DNA from: Nodularia sp. NIES-3585 | GTDB taxonomy: Bacteria > Cyanobacteriota > Cyanobacteriia > Cyanobacteriales > Nostocaceae | Reading direction: 5' to 3' | NCBI RefSeq assembly: GCF_002218065.1 | Contig: NZ_BDUB01000001.1 | Location: forward strand, 3,968,720-4,032,719 | DNA length: 64,000 nt | In this document: positions 35,720-45,268 of the stretch, piece by piece | How the letters are laid out: every line of letters starts with the position of its first letter | How positions within the stretch are numbered: position 1 is the stretch's first letter | The notes under the pieces: generated by a model | Databases searched by the model: none | Told to the model about the DNA's origin: nothing | What the model saw: the letters and a program-made list of their open reading frames with translations, nothing else | Position numbers and translations under genes: made by a program

Positions 35720-36166
35720 TTACTCCGGTGGCAGTTTTACAATTGCAAACCAGAAATTTTCTATGGACTGTACAATTTTAACGAATTGGTCAAAGTCAAC
35801 TGGTTTAGTGATGAAACAATTAGCCGATAGGTTATAAGCTTTGAGAATATCTTCCTCCGATTGAGAAGTTGTCAACACAACTACAGGAATTCGCCTCAGA
35901 CGGTGGTCGGCTTTGATTTCTGCCAGTACTTCCCGTCCGTCCTTTTTGGGTAAGTTTAAATCAAGCAGTACAATATCTGGATGAGGTGCTTTGGCATAGT
36001 TTCCCTGTTTTCGCAAGAATGCCATTGCCTCTACACCATCTTCAACCACGTTGAGGTTAACTGCGATTTTGCTATCTTCTAGGGCGATTCTAGTCAGTTG
36101 AGCATCGCCGGGATTGTCTTCTACTAACAAGACCTCAATGGGCATAATCGCTGTGGGAGTATTCAC
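35720..36166 (-). CDS. Single-domain response regulator (Rcp1-like)
   Basis: 148-residue receiver without output domain. Acidic pocket VEDNPGD, phosphoacceptor Asp69 in [13 protein letters not shown], then [12 protein letters not shown] and [10 protein letters not shown]. The [12 protein letters not shown] signature is that of receivers partnered with phytochrome-like kinases. The longest reading starts at GTG 36166, overlapping the kinase stop (GTGA); the ATG seven codons on (36145) is the alternative. It probably shuttles phosphate between the upstream kinase and the downstream hybrid kinase. Confidence 0.92.
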   Translation of the reverse strand: MNTPTAIMPIEVLLVEDNPGDAQLTRIALEDSKIAVNLNVVEDGVEAMAFLRKQGNYAKAPHPDIVLLDLNLPKKDGREVLAEIKADHRLRRIPVVVLTTSQSEEDILKAYNLSANCFITKPVDFDQFVKIVQSIENFWFAIVKLPPE

Positions 36167-38715
36167 GATTTTTTACCAGCTTTTTCTGGAATGGTGAAGT
36201 AAAAAATCGAGCCTTGACCCGGTTTTGACTCAACCCAGATCCGGCCACCGTGGCGTTCTATAATTTTCTTACAAATTGCCAAGCCAATTCCAGTACCTGG
36301 ATATTTACTTCTACCATGCAAGCGTTGAAATATCACAAAAATGCGTTCAGCATATTGGGGTTCTATACCAATTCCATTATCACTCACGGAGAATAGCCAT
36401 TCATTTGGGGGAGTGGGGAGTGGGGAGTGGGGAGTGGGGAGTTGTTCTTCTGTTTGTTCGGCTTTCACGGCTCCTATATGAATTTTTAGTGGTGATTCTC
36501 CCCGGAATTTGATGGCGTTAGCAATTAAGTTTTGTAACACTTGGGTGAGTTGGCTAGGATCAGCCATAATCACAGGTAAAGGATCATGGGTAATGATTGC
36601 GCCACTCTCCTCAATGGTAAATTTAAGGTTGGCGATCGCTCGCTCAAAAATCGTTTGAAAATCAACTTCAACAATGGGCTGTCCCCGACTAGTAACACGG
36701 GAATAATTCAACAAATCGTTAATCAAGCTCTGCATTCGCCGCGCCCCATCTACAGCGTAAGTAATAAACTGTTCAGCATTAGCATCTAGTTCATTTTTAT
36801 ACTTGCGCTCTAACAGTTGTAAATAACTGGTCACCATCCGTAACGGTTCTTGTAAATCATGGGAAGCTACATAGGCAAATTGTTCTAGTTCAGCATTAGA
36901 ACGAGCCAGTTCCTGAGTATGCTGGGTTTCTTGTTCTAATAACTTGGCTTGGGCGATCGCAATTCCAATTTGGTTGGCTATCTGTTGTAACAAATCTAAC
37001 TCAAAGCTGTTCCACTGGCGAGGTGTAGCACACTGATGAGCAATCAACAAACCCCAAAGATTTTCCCTGACCCGAATCGGGACTACAAGGTTAGCCTTGA
37101 CACCTAAATTTTGCAGGAATTCCCGATAACAGGCTTTAATATTAGCTTTTTCAATATCTACAATTGCACCAACTCTTCCTAGTCGATATTTTTCCACATA
37201 GCCTTGTTCTTCAAAGCAGGGGTCGAAAATGTCTTGTCCTAAAACCACAGGCCAACCAGGTAGCACAGCTTCTTGTACCACCGTTCCCGAACCATCCGCC
37301 CAAACTTGAAACATCAATACTCGGTCAGCTTGCAGGAGTTTTTGAACTTCATTTACCGTAGTTTGCAGAATTTCGTCTAATTGTAGACTTTCGCGAATTT
37401 TCAGGGTGATTTCCGCAAATAATTGCGAACGCAAATTCTGCCGTTTTAATTCCTCTTCGGCTTGTTTGCGTTCAGCAATATCAGTATGGGAACCTAGCAT
37501 CCGCACCACATCACCAGTCTCATTCCAAAGTGCTTGTCCGCGATCTAGAATCCATTTATAACTACCGTCTTTACATAAAAGTCGATGTTCAGTCACATAA
37601 AACGGTGTTTTCTGGGCAAAATGATTTTCAAAGGCTTGCTGGACATCATCTAAATCATCAGGATGGACTCTTTTTTCCCATTCATCCCAATGATTAGTAA
37701 TTTCGTGGTCTGCATATCCCAGCATTTCCTTCCAGCGAGTGGAGAAAAACACCTCATTGGTTTTGACATTCCAATCCCAAATACCATCATTATTACCCTG
37801 TAAAGCTAATTGCCAACGTTCCTCACTCTGTTGCAAGGCTGCGGCTATTTGCTGTTTTTCGGTAATATCTTGAAAATACACAGACAAGCCATCCCGTGAG
37901 GGATAGGCGTGAACGCTAAACCAACCGTTCAGGGGTGGATATAATTCGGCAAATTCCACACTAACTTGTTGAGCGATCGCTCTTTGATACTCACGATAAA
38001 ATTTTGTATCTACCAGTGCTGGTAAAACTTCCCAGATATTTTTACCCAATAGCTGATTTTTGCTTTTCTGTAACAGTCCTTCTGCCTGACTATTAATATA
38101 TGTAAATCGCCAATCTTGATCTAGGGCAAAAAAAGCATCAGTGATACTTTCGAGTATATTGGCAATTTGGGTTTTCGCCCCTTGCTCATGAGTAATCAAC
38201 TCCTCACTAATCAGAGATACTTCAGATACATTACGTCTGAGTTCCAGTTGGTTAATTACTAAGCGACTCAGAGCCACCAGTGCTTTTATTTGTTGTTGGC
38301 TCAGTTGCCGTGGTACTTTGTCAATTACACATAGGGTCCCCAGCATATATCCCTTCGGGGTAATCAACGGGACACCAGCATAAAACCTGACATAGGGATA
38401 AGAAGTGACCACCGTATTGGTTGCCAACTTGGCATCAGCTAAAGCATCTGGTACTACTACAACATCTCGTTTTTCTTGACAAAGGTAAGATAAGCCGACA
38501 TTCCGGGGCATTTCCGGGACATCCAAACCTAATTTTGCTTTAAACCACTGCCGATTTTCATCGATAAAATTGACTAAGGCTATGGGTGTACCACAGATAA
38601 AAGCAGCTAGTTGAGCTAAATTATCATAAGCTTCTTCAGGTTCTGTATCCAAAATCTGATACTGGCGCAGAACTTCCAGCCTCGCCGCTTCATGATGATT
38701 TGATTTAGCATTCAT
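36163..38715 (-). CDS. Sensor histidine kinase GAF-PAS-PAS-GAF-HisKA-HATPase, second GAF cyanobacteriochrome-like
   Basis: 850 residues: GAF at ~25-165; PAS at ~185-285 and ~295-415; a second GAF at ~430-595; HisKA at ~610-680 with His619 in [13 protein letters not shown]; ATPase at ~710-845 ([33 protein letters not shown]). The second GAF has the VKANLVVPI...[10 protein letters not shown]...PRQW pattern of phytochrome/cyanobacteriochrome GAFs, with Cys529-Tyr530 where a bilin-binding Cys-His usually sits. Residues ~751-771 are encoded by a (GGGGAGT)n tandem repeat and sit inside the ATPase domain. It heads the three-gene phosphorelay unit. Confidence 0.9.
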   Translation of the reverse strand: MNAKSNHHEAARLEVLRQYQILDTEPEEAYDNLAQLAAFICGTPIALVNFIDENRQWFKAKLGLDVPEMPRNVGLSYLCQEKRDVVVVPDALADAKLATNTVVTSYPYVRFYAGVPLITPKGYMLGTLCVIDKVPRQLSQQQIKALVALSRLVINQLELRRNVSEVSLISEELITHEQGAKTQIANILESITDAFFALDQDWRFTYINSQAEGLLQKSKNQLLGKNIWEVLPALVDTKFYREYQRAIAQQVSVEFAELYPPLNGWFSVHAYPSRDGLSVYFQDITEKQQIAAALQQSEERWQLALQGNNDGIWDWNVKTNEVFFSTRWKEMLGYADHEITNHWDEWEKRVHPDDLDDVQQAFENHFAQKTPFYVTEHRLLCKDGSYKWILDRGQALWNETGDVVRMLGSHTDIAERKQAEEELKRQNLRSQLFAEITLKIRESLQLDEILQTTVNEVQKLLQADRVLMFQVWADGSGTVVQEAVLPGWPVVLGQDIFDPCFEEQGYVEKYRLGRVGAIVDIEKANIKACYREFLQNLGVKANLVVPIRVRENLWGLLIAHQCATPRQWNSFELDLLQQIANQIGIAIAQAKLLEQETQHTQELARSNAELEQFAYVASHDLQEPLRMVTSYLQLLERKYKNELDANAEQFITYAVDGARRMQSLINDLLNYSRVTSRGQPIVEVDFQTIFERAIANLKFTIEESGAIITHDPLPVIMADPSQLTQVLQNLIANAIKFRGESPLKIHIGAVKAEQTEEQLPTPHSPLPTPPNEWLFSVSDNGIGIEPQYAERIFVIFQRLHGRSKYPGTGIGLAICKKIIERHGGRIWVESKPGQGSIFYFTIPEKAGKKS

Positions 38716-38826
38716 CAGTTTTTATAAAAAAATTTCAACATAAGGTTTTAAGGCATAGTTCTAGTGTAACCAAGAGAAAGGTTATAGTAATTCCCATTCA
38801 AGTGAGGTACAAGCAGTAATAATTAA

Positions 38827-38855
38827 ACGCAGATGGACGCATATGGACGCAGATA
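38827..38855. repeat. Short tandem repeat (ACGCAGATGG)n
   Basis: Three imperfect 10-bp units, ACGCAGATGG / ACGCATATGG / ACGCAGATAG, in the spacer between psbA and the kinase gene. Confidence 0.7.
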
Positions 38856-38879
38856 GTTTGGCACTTTATTAGACACATT

Positions 38880-38912
38880 AAAAAACGCCCCCCATTTCTG
38901 AGAGGCGTTTCT
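38880..38912 (-). terminator. psbA terminator
   Basis: On the minus strand AAACGCC...GGCGTTT (38910-38883) runs into a T tract, 20 bp past the psbA stop codon. It is a good intrinsic terminator. Confidence 0.85.
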
Positions 38913-38932
38913 TATTTAACTAAGCTTTGATA

Positions 38933-40015
38933 TTAACCGTTGATAGCAGGTGCAGTTAAAGCAACTGGAGCAACATCAGCAGCAGCCAAGTCTAGAGGGA
39001 AGTTGTGAGCGTTGCGCTCGTGCATTACTTCCATACCCAAGTTAGCGCGGTTGATTACGTCAGCCCAGGTAGCGATGACCCGACCTTGAGAATCAATTAC
39101 TGATTGGTTGAAGTTGAAACCGTTCAAGTTGAACGCCATTGTGCTGATACCCAAAGCGGTAAACCAGATACCGATTACAGGCCAAGCAGCTAGGAAGAAG
39201 TGAAGTGAACGGCTGTTGTTGAAGGATGCGTATTGGAAGATTAACCGACCGAAGTAACCGTGGGCTGCAACGATGTTGTAGGTTTCTTCTTCTTGTCCGA
39301 ACTTGTAACCGTAGTTGAGTGATTCGGTTTCGGTTGTTTCACGTACCAAGGAAGATGTCACCAAGGAACCGTGCATTGCGGAGAACAAAGAACCACCGAA
39401 GACACCAGCTACTCCCAACATATGGAAGGGGTGCATCAAGATGTTGTGTTCTGCTTGGAACACAATCATGAAGTTGAAGGTTCCGGAGATACCCAAAGGC
39501 ATACCGTCAGAGAATGAACCTTGACCAATTGGGTAGATCAAGAATACTGCGGTAGCAGATGCCAAAGGCGCAGAGTAAGCTACACAGATCCAAGGACGCA
39601 TACCCAAGCGGTAAGATAGTTCCCACTGACGACCTAAGTAGCAAGCGCAACCGATCAAGAAGTGGAAAATTACCAATTGGTAAGGACCACCGTTGTACAA
39701 CCACTCATCTAAGGAAGCTGCTTCCCAGATGGGGTAGAAGTGCAAGCCGATAGCGTTAGAAGAAGGAACAACTGCACCTGAGATGATGTTGTTTCCGTAA
39801 ATCAAAGAACCAGCTACGGGTTCACGGATACCGTCGATGTCTACTGGAGGTGCTGCAACAAAAGCGATGATGAAGCAGGTGGTAGCAGCTAGTAGGGTTG
39901 GGATAATTAGGACTCCGAACCAACCGATGTAAATGCGGTTGTCGGTGCTGGTGATCCATTCGCAGAAGCGATCCCATACGTTAGCGCTTTGGCGCTGTTG
40001 TAAGGTAGTAGTCAT
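38933..40015 (-). CDS. psbA: Photosystem II D1 protein, Gln130 (low-light type) isoform
   Basis: Reaction-centre core protein of photosystem II, thylakoid membrane, five transmembrane helices. The 360 residues are the normal precursor length, with the 16-residue extension after Ala344 ([13 protein letters not shown]) removed by CtpA. Position 130 is Gln ([12 protein letters not shown]); Glu at this place marks the high-light D1 form. Manganese and plastoquinone-pocket regions look intact ([21 protein letters not shown]). Cyanobacteria carry several psbA copies; this is one. The start MTTTLQQR is standard. A leader hairpin lies at 40049-40068 and a terminator at 38880. Confidence 0.98.
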   Translation of the reverse strand: MTTTLQQRQSANVWDRFCEWITSTDNRIYIGWFGVLIIPTLLAATTCFIIAFVAAPPVDIDGIREPVAGSLIYGNNIISGAVVPSSNAIGLHFYPIWEAASLDEWLYNGGPYQLVIFHFLIGCACYLGRQWELSYRLGMRPWICVAYSAPLASATAVFLIYPIGQGSFSDGMPLGISGTFNFMIVFQAEHNILMHPFHMLGVAGVFGGSLFSAMHGSLVTSSLVRETTETESLNYGYKFGQEEETYNIVAAHGYFGRLIFQYASFNNSRSLHFFLAAWPVIGIWFTALGISTMAFNLNGFNFNQSVIDSQGRVIATWADVINRANLGMEVMHERNAHNFPLDLAAADVAPVALTAPAING

Positions 40016-40048
40016 GTTTTTATGATTGCGGTTATGTATGTATGAATT

Positions 40049-40106
40049 AGACAGGTGTGTTTCTGTCTATGAAATTACTTTACACTACTTTACAATTTTT
40101 ACGCAA
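40049..40106 (-). promoter_or_regulatory. psbA leader hairpin and tentative promoter
   Basis: On the minus strand TTGCGT (40106-40101), 18 nt, then TAAAGT (40082-40077) could be -35/-10 boxes. Downstream, AGACAG (40068-40063) / CTGTCT (40054-40049) forms a 6-bp hairpin in the leader. The promoter call is weak; the hairpin is seen directly. Confidence 0.35.
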
Positions 40107-40215
40107 GTTAATTAATATGAGTAAAAATTATACATATAGTTAGTTTTACTTATTAATGAAATTTAAACAGCCTTGATCAATAGGACTGAGACTAATTCCT
40201 TGTGATAGCTTGCGA

Positions 40216-40275
40216 CGTAACCAAACCCAACATTATTGGCAGCGTTGGGTTGCGCTGCGCTTAACCCAACCTACG
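40216..40275. repeat. AACCCAACCTAC-type repeat
   Basis: GTTGGGTT (40241-40248) facing AACCCAACCTAC forms a hairpin. It is related to the termini of the 118-bp element at 27287-27404. The rest of the 391-bp spacer between psbA and the acyltransferase shows no gene. Confidence 0.6.
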
Positions 40276-40406
40276 TCTGAAGAAACACAGAAAATATCAA
40301 TCAAGAGTAAATGTAGTGAATGTTACGACCTGGGTAGGATACAAATGACGACAATATATATAAGGCTAGGATATGTGCTTTAGATCATTTTTCTCTCATC
40401 TACTTA

Positions 40407-41489
40407 GTGCTTGTGATTTATCAACACGCTGTCAAGTGGCTCAAAACTCAACAAAAAAAAGCATCAGGTGAAGGTTACAGATTTAGCTGGTTTGACTGGT
40501 GTTGTCTGTGGTATCCTCCTGGTTGGCTAGTTTTATTTAACCGCCACTGGCAGCACTATCATGCCGATCCCGATGGTTGGAATTGGGTAGAATATGGATT
40601 ATTTTTAGTTCCGGGCGGATTTTACTTAGCACTGCTAAATCGATGGTTACGTCTGGGATGTCGTTCACCAAGACAAGAAGTTGATGAATATAATCCTGAG
40701 TATCAGAAAGCTTTTCGTGAAGAAATTTTGGCTCCCATAGTTCAATATTACTTTCAGGCAGAATTGCAACAAATTAATAACTTACCGCCACAAAGTCCTG
40801 TAATTGTAGTGATGAATCATGCCGGGATGTGTTTTCCTTGGGACTTTATTACTTTAGGTTATCTATTAAGTAAAGTGCGAGATTGGGAGGTGCAACCCCT
40901 AGCTAGTGAAACACTATTTCAGCATCCTTGGGTGAGTTGGTGGTTACCACCTAAATGGTCAGAGGTTTTAGGCGCTGTGCGAGCCAAGAGGGGTGATTTT
41001 GAAAAAGCGATCGCTTCGCTCACGCCAGAGGCGAACGCCCAAGGTAAAACTTTGCTATACGCACCTGAAGGAGTTCGTGGACCACTTAAAGGTTGGAGTC
41101 AACGCTATCAACTACAAAAATTTGATGTGAGTTTTATGCAAATGAGCGATCGCTATCATATTCCGATTCTCCCAGTTGTGTGCATTGGTAGCGAATCCTT
41201 ACATCCTTGGACAATCAACCTCAAGAAATTGCAACGACTATTTAAATTACCGTTTTTGCCCATATCACCATTAATGATGGTCTTGCTCATATTTCCCTCA
41301 ATGGGAGTTTGGGCAATGAGAACTCGCCTACATTACTTTATCCAACCTGTACAAAAAGTCAACTCAGTTCAAGGACGTACAGCAACTTATAAACAAGTAC
41401 AGCAACTTCGAGAGAAACTCCAAATTCAAATTATAGCCTTGCTGAATCAAGATTTATCGCACGCAGAGGCGCAGAGACGCAGAGAGTAG
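40407..41489 (+). CDS. Lysophospholipid/glycerol acyltransferase family protein
   Basis: 360 residues, membrane-associated acyltransferase of the PlsC/DGAT2-like superfamily. It has PVIVVMNHAGMCFPWDFI (acyltransferase block I variant), LASETLFQHPWVSWWLPPKW, a block III-like LLYAPEGVRGP, and hydrophobic stretches at ~45-90 and ~270-300. The start is the GTG at 40407 (no ATG near). The final residues LSHAEAQRRRE are encoded by the ACGCAGAGGCGCAGAG tandem repeat (41459-41486) and are probably a repeat-derived tail. Residues ~200-212 overlap a HIP1-type palindrome. The acceptor lipid is unknown. Confidence 0.8.
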   Translation: MLVIYQHAVKWLKTQQKKASGEGYRFSWFDWCCLWYPPGWLVLFNRHWQHYHADPDGWNWVEYGLFLVPGGFYLALLNRWLRLGCRSPRQEVDEYNPEYQKAFREEILAPIVQYYFQAELQQINNLPPQSPVIVVMNHAGMCFPWDFITLGYLLSKVRDWEVQPLASETLFQHPWVSWWLPPKWSEVLGAVRAKRGDFEKAIASLTPEANAQGKTLLYAPEGVRGPLKGWSQRYQLQKFDVSFMQMSDRYHIPILPVVCIGSESLHPWTINLKKLQRLFKLPFLPISPLMMVLLIFPSMGVWAMRTRLHYFIQPVQKVNSVQGRTATYKQVQQLREKLQIQIIALLNQDLSHAEAQRRRE

Positions 41490-41504
41490 GAGCGAGAAAA
41501 ACTT

Positions 41505-41545
41505 TGCGTACCTTTGCGCTTCCCTTAGCGTACCTCTGCGTTTAA
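41505..41545. repeat. Dispersed repeat fused to the regulator's stop codon
   Basis: TGCGTACCTTTGCGCT (41505-41520) and TAGCGTACCTCTGCGTTTAA (41526-41545), the same two blocks as at menF, again providing the TAA stop of the minus-strand gene. Confidence 0.85.
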
Positions 41546-42237
41546 TCCATAGAAGAAGTTCCAAAACGGTAGCCTTTGCCGTAAACAGTATGAATTAGTG
41601 GACTCTCTCTGCCTACCTCAACCTTACGCCGCAGCAGGCGAATTAATGCGGCTATGACATTACTATTTGGTTGTTCATGATCTTGCTGCCAAAGATGTTG
41701 CAGAATCTGGGCATGAGTGAGCAAATGTCCCGTATTTTCCATAAAATAGTGTAGCAGCTGACTTTCTTTTTGAGATAATTCAATAATTCTTCCTTGACGA
41801 TAGGCTACTTGGTTTTCACTATCAAGTTCTAAATCAGCGACTGTCAGCCGTCCAGTTGTGGTTTCATAGCTGGGGGAACCAGCACGACGTAACAAAGCAC
41901 GAACTCGCGCTAATAACTCCCGCAGTTCAAACGGTTTTACTAAATAGTCATCAGCACCCGCATCTAAACCTTCTACGCGGTCATCTAAAGTATCTTTGGC
42001 TGTGAGAAATAACACAGGTGTGGCTTTACCTTGGCGGCGCATCTCCTGACAAATCTCTAAACCAGTTTTTCCTGGTAACATCCAATCTAAAATCAATAAA
42101 TCATAAGTACCCACCACAGCAAATTCGCTACCAGTTGCACCATCATAAGCCATATCCACACTGTAACCCTCGCGCGTTAACACACGACTTAGGGGGTCAG
42201 TTAGTTCTACTTCGTCATCAACTAATAAAATTTTCAT
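41542..42237 (-). CDS. rppA: OmpR-family response regulator, RppA-like
   Basis: 231 residues from the ATG at 42237: receiver domain MKILLVDDE with Asp51 in LLILDWMLPGKTG and KPFELRELLARVRALLRR, then a winged-helix effector domain (LSQKESQLLHYFMENTGHLL; NVIAALIRLLRRKV; VYGKGYRFG). The longer frame starts at TTG 42255; I prefer the ATG because it begins at the conserved receiver strand, although its GGAG is only 1-2 nt away. No sensor kinase gene is adjacent, whereas RppA is usually next to RppB, so the symbol is tentative. It is divergent from hisG with 56 bp between starts. Confidence 0.75.
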   Translation of the reverse strand: MKILLVDDEVELTDPLSRVLTREGYSVDMAYDGATGSEFAVVGTYDLLILDWMLPGKTGLEICQEMRRQGKATPVLFLTAKDTLDDRVEGLDAGADDYLVKPFELRELLARVRALLRRAGSPSYETTTGRLTVADLELDSENQVAYRQGRIIELSQKESQLLHYFMENTGHLLTHAQILQHLWQQDHEQPNSNVIAALIRLLRRKVEVGRESPLIHTVYGKGYRFGTSSMD

Positions 42238-42293
42238 GCTCCTGGTGGTAGGCAATCAAGATATTCTCAAATAAATGAACTACCAAAAAGAAA

Positions 42294-42941
42294 ATGTTAA
42301 CTGTTGCGTTGCCCAAAGGGGAACTACTTAAAAATAGCATCCGCCTGTTAAAATCTGTAGGATTAGATTTTAGCGCTTTTTTAGATTCTGGAACCCGCCA
42401 ACTGCAAATTCCTGATGCTAGCGGACAAGCAAAAGGACTGTTAGTGCGCGGGCAAGATGTGCCTGTATATGTAGAATATGGTCAAGCACAGTTGGGGATT
42501 ATTGGTTACGATGTGCTGCGGGAAAAAAAGCCGCAAGTTGCACATTTAGTTGATTTACAGTTTGGTCATTGTCGAATGTCAGTGGCTGTAAAAGCATCTA
42601 GTGCCTATAAATCGCCCTTAGATTTACCTCCTCATGGTCGAGTTGCTTCTAAGTATGTCAATTGCGCTCGTGAATATTTCCATAGTCTGGATATACCTAT
42701 AGAAATAGTACCCTTGTACGGTTCTGTGGAGCTAGGCCCTATTACGGGAATGTCAGAAGCAATTGTGGATTTAGTCTCTACGGGGCGGACTTTGCGCGAA
42801 AATGGTTTAATCGAAATTACGACTTTGTATGAAAGTACGGCGCGTTTAATTGGTCATCCGCTGAGTTATCGTCTTAACACAGGTAACTTGCATCAATTCG
42901 TTGAGCAACTACGCCAAGAAGCTTCTTTAACTGCCGTTTAA
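42294..42941 (+). CDS. hisG: ATP phosphoribosyltransferase, short form (HisG)
   Basis: First enzyme of histidine synthesis (ATP + PRPP). The 215 residues are the short HisG-S form, which needs the HisZ regulatory subunit, expected elsewhere. It shows [52 protein letters not shown] and the PRPP-loop segment [21 protein letters not shown]. The ATG is at 42294. A 10-bp hairpin follows the stop. Confidence 0.95.
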   Translation: MLTVALPKGELLKNSIRLLKSVGLDFSAFLDSGTRQLQIPDASGQAKGLLVRGQDVPVYVEYGQAQLGIIGYDVLREKKPQVAHLVDLQFGHCRMSVAVKASSAYKSPLDLPPHGRVASKYVNCAREYFHSLDIPIEIVPLYGSVELGPITGMSEAIVDLVSTGRTLRENGLIEITTLYESTARLIGHPLSYRLNTGNLHQFVEQLRQEASLTAV

Positions 42942-42952
42942 CTGTAAAAAAT

Positions 42953-42979
42953 CTCCAGAATGTCTAAATCATTCTGGAG
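42953..42979. terminator. Hairpin after hisG with its T tract on the minus strand
   Basis: Perfect stem CTCCAGAATG / CATTCTGGAG with a 7-nt loop. The run of T lies on the minus strand (AAAAAA before the stem on the plus strand), so as an intrinsic terminator it points away from hisG. Confidence 0.6.
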
Positions 42980-43057
42980 TGGCTACAAATGCCTCTGATA
43001 GTTGCAAACAGAGGGAAAGAAATTTAGCGCAACTTTACAAAGGAATGGTACGACAAT

Positions 43058-45244
43058 GTGAAAACCCTAATTATTGACAACTATGATTCTTATACCTTTA
43101 ATCTTTACCAATTAATTGCAGAGGTGAATGGAGAGTATCCCACAGTGATTTGCAACGATCAAGTTGTATGGGATGAACTCCAACAGTGCCAATTTGATAA
43201 TATTGTGATTTCACCGGGTCCAGGTCGTCCGGAGAACCCAAAAGATTTTGGGATTTGTCGTCAAATTATTCAAAATGCACAGATACCACTTCTAGGCGTT
43301 TGCCTTGGACATCAGGGACTTGGCTATGAATATGGAGGGAAAGTTATTCATGCTCCAGAGGTTCGGCATGGTCAAATGAGTCAAGTTTATCACATTGGGA
43401 GTGATTTATTTGAGGCAATTCCTTCTCCTTTTTCTGCTGTGCGCTACCATTCCTTGGTGGTTTCAGATGATTTACCGGACTGCTTAGAAAAGGTGGCGTG
43501 GACCCAAGACAACCTTGTGATGGGATTACGCCATCGATTTTTGCCGCTATGGGGTGTGCAGTTTCATCCAGAGTCAATTTGTACTCAGCATGGAAAAACT
43601 TTGTTAGAAAATTTTAAAAAAATCACTATAAAAATTGCCCAAAAGCAAGACAGCAGTCCCAGAAAACATTATTGGACAGGAAATGGCCGAACTGCTCCTT
43701 TACCGCGAAGTTCTACCTACCAAAAACAGCAGCAGGAATTTCAACTTTGTACCCGCAAGTTGAATCTGTGTCCCGATACCGAGCAGATGTTTGTGCATCT
43801 GTTTGGCAAAGCACAAAATGCTTTCTGGCTAGACAGCAGTCGTCTGGAAGCTGGTCTTTCTCGCTTCTCCTATATGGGAGATAATAGTGGCGAAAACAGT
43901 CTGCTGATTCAGTATAAAACGCGATGCCTTCGGCCAGGGCAGCGATCGCACGAACTTACAGTTACACACTCCGACACTATAAGCTCTAGGACAGAGGGAA
44001 TTTTTGAGTATCTCAACTGCGAAATTGAAAGGCGACACTGTTCATCTGATCATCTACCCTTCGATTTCAATTGCGGATTTGTGGGTTACTTTGGGTATGA
44101 ACTAAAGGCGGAGTGCGGATTTCCATTAAACTACCCCTCTGCCTTACCTGATGCAATGTTCCTGTTGGCTGATCGGATGATTGCAATCGATCACCAGGAG
44201 CAAACCCTATATCTGCTCTGCCTAATTCAGCCGGAACAAACAACCTCAGCCGAAGTCTGGTTTGAATCGATTACACAACAGATTGACAACCTTCCTCCCT
44301 TGTCGCCTATTGTTCCTCAGAAGACTCAGACACCTGTTATTTTCCAATTAAATCGGTCTCAAAAGACTTACCTTGATGATATTCAGATATGTTTGCAGGA
44401 AATTCAGGAAGGAGAAACTTATCAAGTTTGTTTAACAAACCAGATGCAGACAGACGTGACCCCTGATCCACTGGCGTTTTATCGTTCATTACGCCGCATT
44501 AATCCTGCTCCCTATGCTGCATTTTTACGCTTTGGCGATATGGCTATTGCCTGCTCGTCTCCAGAGCGATTTCTACATATTGATCGCCAAGGATGGGTAG
44601 AAACAAAGCCAATCAAGGGGACACTGCGACGAGGAGAAACAATCGACGAAGACTTTATTCTGCGTGAACAATTGCGGAACAGCGAAAAAGATCGAGCTGA
44701 AAATCTGATGATTGTGGATTTACTTCGCAATGATCTAGGACGGGTTTGTGCTGTGGGAACTGTCCATGTTCCCAAATTGATGGATGTGGAAACCTATGCC
44801 ACGGTGCATCAACTGGTGACGACGATTCGCGGTCATTTACGCACCGATATGAGTAATACAGACTGCATTCGCCACGCATTTCCCGGCGGTTCTATGACAG
44901 GTGCGCCTAAGCTTAGAACCCTCGAGATTATTGATCGATTAGAGCAGAAAGCACGGGGAGTGTACTCAGGGTCAATCGGCTTCTTAGGATTGAATGGTTC
45001 CGCCGATTTGAATATTGTCATTCGTACTGCTGTACTGACTCCTGAATACACCTCAATCGGTCTTGGCGGAGGCATTGTGGCGCTTTCTGATCCTGAAACG
45101 GAGTTTCAGGAAACATTGCTCAAAGCAAAGGCATTGATCCATGCTATGATCCTCACAACGCATGGAACATTTGATCCCAACCAATATGACATTCAGGGAA
45201 TAAAAACATCGGCTTTCGATAGCTATGAAAAAGTGCGTGTATAA
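43058..45244 (+). CDS. pabAB: Aminodeoxychorismate synthase, PabA-PabB fusion
   Basis: Makes 4-amino-4-deoxychorismate for p-aminobenzoate and folate. Residues 1-195 are a class I glutamine amidotransferase (nucleophile Cys82 in GVCLGHQG; GVQFHPESICT). Residues ~220-710 are the chorismate-binding part. PIKGTLRRG with Lys520 is the PabB signature; anthranilate synthase has Ala here. GSMTGAPKLRTLEIID and GIVALSDPETEFQET are also present. The start is GTG 43058 after AAAGGA; the overlapping ATG at 43056 is out of frame. Residues ~288-298 are encoded by the 30-bp repeat at 43921-43950. A plain TrpE/TrpG reading is less likely because of Lys520. Confidence 0.9.
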   Translation: MKTLIIDNYDSYTFNLYQLIAEVNGEYPTVICNDQVVWDELQQCQFDNIVISPGPGRPENPKDFGICRQIIQNAQIPLLGVCLGHQGLGYEYGGKVIHAPEVRHGQMSQVYHIGSDLFEAIPSPFSAVRYHSLVVSDDLPDCLEKVAWTQDNLVMGLRHRFLPLWGVQFHPESICTQHGKTLLENFKKITIKIAQKQDSSPRKHYWTGNGRTAPLPRSSTYQKQQQEFQLCTRKLNLCPDTEQMFVHLFGKAQNAFWLDSSRLEAGLSRFSYMGDNSGENSLLIQYKTRCLRPGQRSHELTVTHSDTISSRTEGIFEYLNCEIERRHCSSDHLPFDFNCGFVGYFGYELKAECGFPLNYPSALPDAMFLLADRMIAIDHQEQTLYLLCLIQPEQTTSAEVWFESITQQIDNLPPLSPIVPQKTQTPVIFQLNRSQKTYLDDIQICLQEIQEGETYQVCLTNQMQTDVTPDPLAFYRSLRRINPAPYAAFLRFGDMAIACSSPERFLHIDRQGWVETKPIKGTLRRGETIDEDFILREQLRNSEKDRAENLMIVDLLRNDLGRVCAVGTVHVPKLMDVETYATVHQLVTTIRGHLRTDMSNTDCIRHAFPGGSMTGAPKLRTLEIIDRLEQKARGVYSGSIGFLGLNGSADLNIVIRTAVLTPEYTSIGLGGGIVALSDPETEFQETLLKAKALIHAMILTTHGTFDPNQYDIQGIKTSAFDSYEKVRV

Positions 45245-45268
45245 TTTTTGCACCCTGAATCAAAATAA

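Noticed and set aside
33505-35781. Several plus-strand frames of 60-103 codons opposite the hybrid kinase
   Set aside because: They are antisense shadows of a long, motif-complete kinase gene.
36407-36442. Tandem heptamers as a CRISPR array
   Set aside because: Units are 7 bp without spacers and lie in coding sequence; no cas gene in the window.
42238-42255. TTG start for the OmpR-type regulator
   Set aside because: The ATG six codons later begins at the conserved receiver strand MKILLVDDE; the extra residues have no family support.
43058-45244. Anthranilate synthase (TrpE-TrpG fusion)
   Set aside because: The chorismate-binding motif is PIKGT (Lys520), the aminodeoxychorismate synthase form.
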